From Nevskiaceae bacterium (GTDB taxonomy: Bacteria > Pseudomonadota > Gammaproteobacteria > Nevskiales > Nevskiaceae): a DNA stretch of 64,000 nucleotides. Every line of letters starts with the position of its first letter. The stretch's first letter is position 1. Made by a program: the position numbers and the translations under genes. Location: NCBI GenBank assembly GCA_004297005.1, contig SCVA01000057.1, forward strand, positions 90,005-154,004, given 5' to 3'. This document shows positions 58,893-64,000 of this stretch, piece by piece. Under the pieces are notes generated by a model that worked only from the letters and a program-made list of their open reading frames with translations, made no database searches and was not told where the DNA came from.

Positions 58893-61109
58893 CTAGGGCT
58901 TGGTCTTCTTTCCGCCGCTCGCGGCGGCGTCGAGACCACGCCGCACCAGCAGCGGCCGGATGTCGGCATCGCGGCCGCGGAACTCTCGGAACAACTGCAT
59001 GGCATCGGCGCTGCCGCCGCGCGACAGCAGCTTGGCTCGGAACCAGTCGCCGTTCTCGCGCTTCAGGCCACCCTTCTCCTTGAACCACTCGACGGTATCG
59101 GCGTCCAGCACCTCGCTCCAGATGTAGGCGTAGTAACCTGCCGAGTAGCCGCCGGCGAAGATGTGCGAGAAATAGCCGCTGCGGTAGCGCGGCGGCACTG
59201 GGGCAAAGTCCACGCCGGCTTCTTTGAGCGCCGCCGCCTCGAAGCCGAGCACGCCCTCGGCGTTCGGCGTCTGCTCCGGCGCGAGCTGGTGCCAGGATTG
59301 ATCCAGCAGCGCCGCGCCGAGGTACTCGGTGGTGGCAAAGCCCTGGTTGAACTTGCTGCTGGCTTTCACCTTCTCCACCAGTGCCTTGGGCATGGTCTCG
59401 CCGGTCTGCCAGTGCTTGGCGTAGTGCGGCAGGATCTCCGCATCGTCCGCCCACATCTCGTTGACCTGCGAGGGATACTCGACGAAATCGCGCGGCACGC
59501 TGGTGCCGGAGAAGCTCGGGTACTGCACGTCGGAGAACATCCCGTGCAGGGCGTGGCCAAACTCGTGGAACATCGTGGTCACCTCGTCCCAGGTCAGCAG
59601 CGTCGGCTGACCGGCCGGCGGCTTCGGGATGTTGAGGTTGTTGGTGACCACCGGCCTGGTGCCCATCAGCCGCGACTGATCGACGAAGCTCGACATCCAG
59701 GCACCGCCACGCTTGCTGGAGCGCGCATAGAAATCGCCTAGGAACAGCGCCAGCGGCGTGCCGTCGGCATTGAACACTTCGTAGACGCGAACGTCCGGCC
59801 CGTAGGTGGGCAGGTCGGTGCGACGCTTGAACGTCAGGCCGTAGAGGCGGTTGGCGGCGTAAAACACGCCGTCTTCCAGCACCCGGTCGAGTTCCAGGTA
59901 GGGCTTCATCTGCGACTCGTCGAAGTCGTAGAGCGCCTTGCGCTGCTTCTCGGTGTAGTAGGCCCAGTCCCAGGCGGCCAGCTTGAAGCCGCCGGCGGAT
60001 TTCGTTCCGGCGGCTTTCTGTTCGCGGTCGATCAGCTTCTGCAGTGCCTGGGCTTCCTTGCGGGCATTGGCGACCGCGGCCGGCGCCAGTTGCGCGAGGC
60101 GCTGGTTGACAGCCTTGGCACTGCCGGCGGTCTCGTCTTCCAGCACGTAGTCGGCATGGGTGGGATAGCCCAGCAGACGGGCGCGTTCGGCGCGCAACTG
60201 CACCAGGCTGGCGATCACGCCCCGGTTGTCGAACTCGCCGCCCTGGGTGCCACGTGCCAGCGAGGCCCGGTATAGGCGCTCGCGCAGGGCGCGATTCTTA
60301 AGGCTGGCCAGCGGCGGCTGGCCGCTGGTGTTGAGCAGGGTCAGCACATACTTGCCTTCCAGCCCACGCGCCTTGGCCGCCTCGGCGGCGGTGGCGATGG
60401 CCTCGGGCGACAGGCCGTCCAGCTCGGCGACATCGTCCACCACCACCGCGCGGGCATTAGTCTCCTTCAGATTGTTCTGCTGAAAACGAGTAGTCAGCGA
60501 GGACAGCTGCTCGTTGATGCTGCGCAGCTTGGCCTTGTCGGCCTCGGCGAGATTGGCGCCGGCGCGCACGAAATCGGTGTGAGTGCGCTCGACCAGCCGC
60601 AGGGTTTCGGCGTCGAGGCCCAGGCTGGCGCGGCTCTCGTAAAGCGCCTTGACGCGACTGTAGAGTGCGCCGTTGAGGTAGATGCCGTCGCGATGCGCCG
60701 ACAGCTTGGGTGCCAGCTCGGCCTGCAGCTTCTGGATGGTCGGGTTGGTGTCAGTGCCGGCGAGGTAGTAGAACACCGCCGAGACGCGATTGAGCAACTG
60801 CCCGGACTTCTCCATCGCCACCAGGGTGTTCTCCACCGTCGGCATCGCCGGGTTGCCGGCAATCGCGGCGATCTCGGCCTGTTGCTCGGCCATGCCCTTC
60901 TCGAAAGCCGGCGCGTAGTCGGCGTCGGTGATCTTGTCGAACGGCGGCAGCAGATAGGGCAGCGTGCTGGGACTGAAAAAGGGATTGCTCACGGCGGGTG
61001 GGCTGGTTTCGGCCACGGCCGGGCTGGTCGCGGCGGTCTGAGGGGGATTGTGCGCGCAGGCGGTCAGTGCCAGAGCGCCGACCAGCGTCAAGGGGGTGCG
61101 GAGTCGCAT
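58893..61109 (-). CDS. dcp: M3-family metallopeptidase (peptidyl-dipeptidase Dcp-like), lipoprotein
   Basis: The 738-residue zinc peptidase has HEFGH (about 511-515) with a downstream glutamate, the gluzincin site, and the sequences FRGRDADIRPLL and LFLGDFYARSSKRGGAW typical of Dcp. Unlike E. coli Dcp it begins with a signal and lipobox (LTAC), so it is probably anchored in the periplasm. It removes C-terminal dipeptides from oligopeptides. Confidence 0.92.
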   Translation of the reverse strand: MRLRTPLTLVGALALTACAHNPPQTAATSPAVAETSPPAVSNPFFSPSTLPYLLPPFDKITDADYAPAFEKGMAEQQAEIAAIAGNPAMPTVENTLVAMEKSGQLLNRVSAVFYYLAGTDTNPTIQKLQAELAPKLSAHRDGIYLNGALYSRVKALYESRASLGLDAETLRLVERTHTDFVRAGANLAEADKAKLRSINEQLSSLTTRFQQNNLKETNARAVVVDDVAELDGLSPEAIATAAEAAKARGLEGKYVLTLLNTSGQPPLASLKNRALRERLYRASLARGTQGGEFDNRGVIASLVQLRAERARLLGYPTHADYVLEDETAGSAKAVNQRLAQLAPAAVANARKEAQALQKLIDREQKAAGTKSAGGFKLAAWDWAYYTEKQRKALYDFDESQMKPYLELDRVLEDGVFYAANRLYGLTFKRRTDLPTYGPDVRVYEVFNADGTPLALFLGDFYARSSKRGGAWMSSFVDQSRLMGTRPVVTNNLNIPKPPAGQPTLLTWDEVTTMFHEFGHALHGMFSDVQYPSFSGTSVPRDFVEYPSQVNEMWADDAEILPHYAKHWQTGETMPKALVEKVKASSKFNQGFATTEYLGAALLDQSWHQLAPEQTPNAEGVLGFEAAALKEAGVDFAPVPPRYRSGYFSHIFAGGYSAGYYAYIWSEVLDADTVEWFKEKGGLKRENGDWFRAKLLSRGGSADAMQLFREFRGRDADIRPLLVRRGLDAAASGGKKTKP

Positions 61110-61223
61110 GAGAGGTCCGGTGAGAGTGGGCTTGCCGGCCCCAATACGGGGCCAAGCGCTACTGCGCTTGGAGTACCCGGCGCGGCGAAAGGTTTGAACC
61201 GCGCCTCTCGCCCACTGACCACC

Positions 61224-62459
61224 TCAGTACAGCAACCGCGTACGCAGCGTGCCGGGAATCGCCGCCAGCCCGTCCTTGAACACCTGGGCCTGCGTCTCGT
61301 TGGCGTTGACGTCGATCACCACGTAGCCGACCTGACCGGCGGTCTGCAGGTACTGGGCGTCGATATTGACCTCGCCGCTGGAGAACACCTCGTTGATGCG
61401 CGAGAGCATACCCGGCACGTTGCGGTGGATGTGCAACAGGCGGCGGCTGCTCGGGTGCTCGGGCAACGACACCTCGGGGAAGTTCACCGCCGACAGCGTC
61501 GAGCCGTTGTCGCTGTAGCGCACCAGCTTGGCGGCAACCTCGATGCCGATGTTCTCCTGCGCCTCCAGCGTGCTGCCACCGACGTGGGGAGTGAGGATGA
61601 CGTTGTCCATGCCAATCAGCGGCGAAACGAAGGGGTCGGCATTGCCCTTGGGTTCGACCGGGAACACGTCAATGGCCGCACCGTTCAGGTGCTTGCTGCG
61701 CAGCGCTTCGGCCAGCGCATCGATATCCACCACGGTGCCACGCGAGGCATTGATGAGCAGGCTGCCGCGCTTCATCTTCTTCAGTTCGGGAGCGCCAATC
61801 ATCCACTTGGTGCTGGGGGTTTCCGGCACGTGCAGGCTGACGATGTCGCTGCGCTCCAGCAACTCACCTAGGCTCGCTGCGGGGCTGGCATTGCCGAGCG
61901 CCAGCTTGGTCTCGATGTCGTGGTAAATCACCCGCATGCCCAGGCCTTCGGCGAGCACGCCCACCTGGGTGCCGATGTGACCGTAGCCGACCAGACCCAG
62001 GGTCTTGCCACGAACCTCGTAGCTGCCGCTGGCGGACTTGCTCCAGCCGCCACGGTGGCACTCCATGTTCTTTTCCGGGATGCGCCGCATCAGGAGGATC
62101 GCCTCGGCGATCACCAGTTCGGCGACGCTGCGGGTATTGGAGTACGGCGCGTTGAACACCGGAATGCCGCGCGCCTGGGCGGCGTCGAGATCAACCTGAT
62201 TGGTGCCGATGCAGAAGCAGCCGATGGTCATCAGCCGGCGCGCCTGCTCCAACACCTCGGCGGTGAGATAGGTGCGCGAGCGGATGCCGACGATGTGGGC
62301 ATCGCTAATGGCTCGGATCAGCTCTGCCTCCGGCAGCGACTTCTCGTGAAACTCGATCTGGCTGTAACCGGCGGCGCGGAAGCTTTCGACGGCAGTCTGC
62401 GACACGCCTTCGAGCAGCAGAACCTTGATGTCCTGCTTGGGGTAGGAAGTCTTTTTCAT
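61224..62459 (-). CDS. serA: D-3-phosphoglycerate dehydrogenase
   Basis: SerA oxidises 3-phosphoglycerate as the first step of serine synthesis. The 411-residue protein has the NAD site LVGYGHIGTQVGVLAEGLG, the catalytic segment HVPETPSTKWMIG and NASRGTVVD, then a histidine in LTPHVGGST. A C-terminal ACT domain (about 337-411) is the site of serine feedback. It is 115 bp upstream of dcp on the same strand, with two small hairpins in the gap. The ATG at 62457-62459 is chosen. Confidence 0.97.
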   Translation of the reverse strand: MKKTSYPKQDIKVLLLEGVSQTAVESFRAAGYSQIEFHEKSLPEAELIRAISDAHIVGIRSRTYLTAEVLEQARRLMTIGCFCIGTNQVDLDAAQARGIPVFNAPYSNTRSVAELVIAEAILLMRRIPEKNMECHRGGWSKSASGSYEVRGKTLGLVGYGHIGTQVGVLAEGLGMRVIYHDIETKLALGNASPAASLGELLERSDIVSLHVPETPSTKWMIGAPELKKMKRGSLLINASRGTVVDIDALAEALRSKHLNGAAIDVFPVEPKGNADPFVSPLIGMDNVILTPHVGGSTLEAQENIGIEVAAKLVRYSDNGSTLSAVNFPEVSLPEHPSSRRLLHIHRNVPGMLSRINEVFSSGEVNIDAQYLQTAGQVGYVVIDVNANETQAQVFKDGLAAIPGTLRTRLLY

Positions 62460-62549
62460 GGCGGCAAGAGCCTGCGGCGGGGCGATCCGGCTGATCGCGG
62501 CGCGCATGATGCCAGCCCGGCCCGGCAAACACAGCCCCGCACGCGCAAC

Positions 62550-62583
62550 AAAAAGCCGCCCGGGGCTCCTTGCCCCGGGCGGC
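62550..62583 (-). terminator. Intrinsic terminator of the BON protein gene
   Basis: On the minus strand a GC-only 12-bp stem (GCCGCCCGGGGC, 62555-62566, with 62572-62583) with a 5-nt loop is followed by five T and GTTG. It lies 19 bp past the BON gene stop. Confidence 0.9.
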
Positions 62584-62601
62584 CTGCTGACAGCGATCCA
62601 G

Positions 62602-62940
62602 CTAGCCGGTGAGATCGGACTTCAGGCGCAGGTCGTTCTTCACTTCCTTGACGCCCTTCACATGCCTGGCGATATCCACCGCCTGCTCGATCTGGGCGGT
62701 GGAGATCACCGCACCGCTAAGCACCACCACGCCATTGGTGGTTTCGACGCTGATCGCCAGCGACTTCAGGTCGGGCTCGGCCAGGAAGGCGGTTTTCACC
62801 TTAGTGGTGAGCGCGGCGTCACCGGCGTATTGCTTCACCTCGGCCTTGGTCGGCGTCTGGATCGGTTCGGCCGCAAGGGCCAGGACCGGCAGGGTGCTGC
62901 AACCCAGGATGGCGGCAGCAAGCAGGGTTTGCTTCTTCAC
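62602..62940 (-). CDS. Periplasmic BON-domain protein
   Basis: The 112-residue protein has a signal peptide (MKKQTLLAAAILGCSTLPVLALA) and a single BON domain (ALTTKVKTAFLAEPDLKSLAISVETTNGVVVLSGAV, VKGVKEVKNDL). OsmY-like BON proteins bind phospholipids and protect the envelope. Start is GTG (62938-62940), preceded by GGAGGTG at the right distance; upstream frame extension is non-coding. Confidence 0.9.
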   Translation of the reverse strand: MKKQTLLAAAILGCSTLPVLALAAEPIQTPTKAEVKQYAGDAALTTKVKTAFLAEPDLKSLAISVETTNGVVVLSGAVISTAQIEQAVDIARHVKGVKEVKNDLRLKSDLTG

Positions 62941-63281
62941 GGTACACCTCCATTTCACTTTGGACCGGCGCGAGTACTTCCAACAACGCCGGCCATTGGC
63001 GCCCGTGTCGCCGCAATGCGTATCGATGGCATGACCGATCAGTATTGCGTCGAATCGCCGCGGGCGAAAAAGGAGTGGCGATTTCGATGCGGTTACAGCG
63101 ACGGGTCCAGCCTGCACCCAGGCAATGAACCTGCGGTGAACTTCCTCGATGCCGCAGCCAAGCTGGCGCGGCTCGTGCTAGCGTGATTCACATCAGTCTC
63201 AGTCAGTTCTGCTTTCCTGGATGCACAGTCCTCGCGGCAGCCCGGCTTCAGCCTGCGGCTACCCCCTCACTGAGACTCCCC
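62941..63281. other. Intergenic region without a recognised gene
   Basis: This gap separates the divergent BON and transglutaminase genes. It holds the GGAGG site of the BON gene on the minus strand and a 9-bp inverted repeat, AGTCTCAGT (63195-63203) and ACTGAGACT (63269-63277), the latter only 5 bp before the transglutaminase start. Short frames here lack supporting features. Confidence 0.6.
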
Positions 63282-64000
63282 GTGCAATTCCGAATCGGCT
63301 TCGAACTGACCTACGCCTGTCCGCAGCCCACCCCGATGATCATCACCCTGGCTGTGCACCACTCGCGGGTGTCCGACCTGGTCTACCCCGATCACCTGCT
63401 CACCCGCCCGGCCCTGCCCCTGCGCGGCTACCGCGACGGATTCGGCAACTGGTGCCATCGGGTGGTCGCGCCCGCCGGCCGCACCACTTTCAGCGTCGAT
63501 ACCCGCATCCACGACAGCGGCCTGCCCGATCCGGTGGACTTCGGCGCCCAGCAGCATCCGGTGCAGGACCTGCCGGAGGAAACCCTGGTCTTTCTGCTCG
63601 GCAGCCGCTACTGCGAAACCGACCGCTTCTACGACGCCGCCTGGCAGCTGTTTGGCCAGGTGCCCGCCGGCTGGCAGCGGGTGCAGGCGATCTGCGACTA
63701 CGTGCACCGGCACATCGCCTTTGGCTACGAGCACGCCAACCCGACCAAGACCGCCTGGCAGGTCTGGCAGGAACAGCGCGGCGTCTGCCGTGACTACGCC
63801 CATCTCGCCATCACCTTCTGCCGCTGCCTGAACATGCCGGCGCGCTACTGCACCGGCTATCTCGGCGACATCGGCACCCCGCAGCCCTGGGGGCCGGGCG
63901 ATTTCGCCGGCTGGTTCGAGGTCTATCTGGGCGGCCAGTGGCACACCTTCGACCCGCGCAACAACGCCCGCCGCATCGGCCGCGTGCTGATCGCGCGTGG
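63282..64000 (+). CDS. Transglutaminase-like family protein, 3' end outside window
   Basis: The frame from GTG (63282) is open to the end of the window (239 residues). It starts MQFRIGFELTYACPQPTPMI and has the transglutaminase-like core with catalytic Cys169 (GVCRDYAHLA), His221 (WHTFDPR) and the adjacent Asp224. These proteins act as proteases or isopeptide hydrolases more often than as cross-linking enzymes. The ribosome-binding site is weak, so an earlier start cannot be excluded. Confidence 0.85.
   Translation, partial: MQFRIGFELTYACPQPTPMIITLAVHHSRVSDLVYPDHLLTRPALPLRGYRDGFGNWCHRVVAPAGRTTFSVDTRIHDSGLPDPVDFGAQQHPVQDLPEETLVFLLGSRYCETDRFYDAAWQLFGQVPAGWQRVQAICDYVHRHIAFGYEHANPTKTAWQVWQEQRGVCRDYAHLAITFCRCLNMPARYCTGYLGDIGTPQPWGPGDFAGWFEVYLGGQWHTFDPRNNARRIGRVLIAR

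Noticed and set aside
61140..61212. A tRNA-like GGTTCAAACC on the minus strand between serA and dcp
   Set aside because: No cloverleaf with an acceptor stem or anticodon arm can be drawn; the sequence forms two simple hairpins (CCAAGCGC-tact-GCGCTTGG and a GGCGCGG stem) instead.

Overview
The window is 64 kb of gene-dense, high-GC chromosome from a gammaproteobacterium. The conserved blocks rpsP-rimM-trmD-rplS and dnaX-ybaB-recR, EpmA, DusA, RsmJ, LpxH, DUF1249 and DUF2937 proteins and a class I fumarase support this. The fatty-acid and lipophilic-compound catabolic island, with paired DUF1302 and DUF1329 proteins and a VLACS-type acyl-CoA ligase, points towards the Nevskiales/Solimonadaceae or a Xanthomonadales-related lineage. 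That placement is inferred from gene content; no 16S gene is present.

Layout. 1-6.3 kb: end of a GNAT acetyltransferase, the ribosomal/tRNA-modification operon rpsP-rimM-trmD-rplS, gyrA and tsaB. 6.5-9.7 kb: the glyoxylate shunt, aceA and aceB, each with its own terminator and a shared promoter-like 13-mer. 9.8-12.1 kb: a BASS-family transporter and a MATE exporter. 12.1-12.8 kb: a gene-free 0.8-kb region holding a 260-bp imperfect inverted repeat. 12.9-21 kb: rraA, a lipoprotein, dsbB, a class I fumarase, an orphan AAA+ protein resembling a sigma54 activator, the class II fumarase fumC, and purB with a coupled gene. 21-28 kb: recR-ybaB-dnaX, three envelope-glycosylation genes, and the 4.5S RNA gene ffs next to short repeats.

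28.1-44.7 kb is a catabolic island. It holds a Baeyer-Villiger-type monooxygenase, an SDR, an epoxide-hydrolase-like enzyme with a MerR regulator, a PF10118 metal-dependent hydrolase, a small unknown protein coupled to a very-long-chain acyl-CoA ligase, an SRPBCC protein, two acyl-CoA dehydrogenases, a sulfotransferase, and DUF1329 and DUF1302 proteins around an AraC regulator. Together they suggest uptake, oxygenation, activation and beta-oxidation of a hydrophobic carbon source. The nearby glyoxylate shunt would allow growth on the acetyl-CoA produced.

44.7-64 kb is mostly housekeeping: DUF1249, phosphoglucomutase, epmA, a Lys/Ala/Pro-rich ORF followed by dksA, yceI, dusA, a periplasmic cyclophilin, lpxH, an SCP2 protein, rsmJ, a hybrid sensor kinase divergent from sixA, a gamma-carbonic anhydrase, a Dcp-type peptidase, serA, a BON protein and the start of a transglutaminase-like protein.

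The most striking observation is at dksA. The upstream Lys/Ala/Pro-rich ORF ends just after an A10 run that contains the in-frame heptamer A-AAA-AAG. The -1 frame then stays open without a stop, and stays Lys/Pro-rich, into DksA. The locus therefore looks like one long DksA of about 313 residues, made by programmed frameshifting, switched by homopolymer length, or split by a base-calling error.
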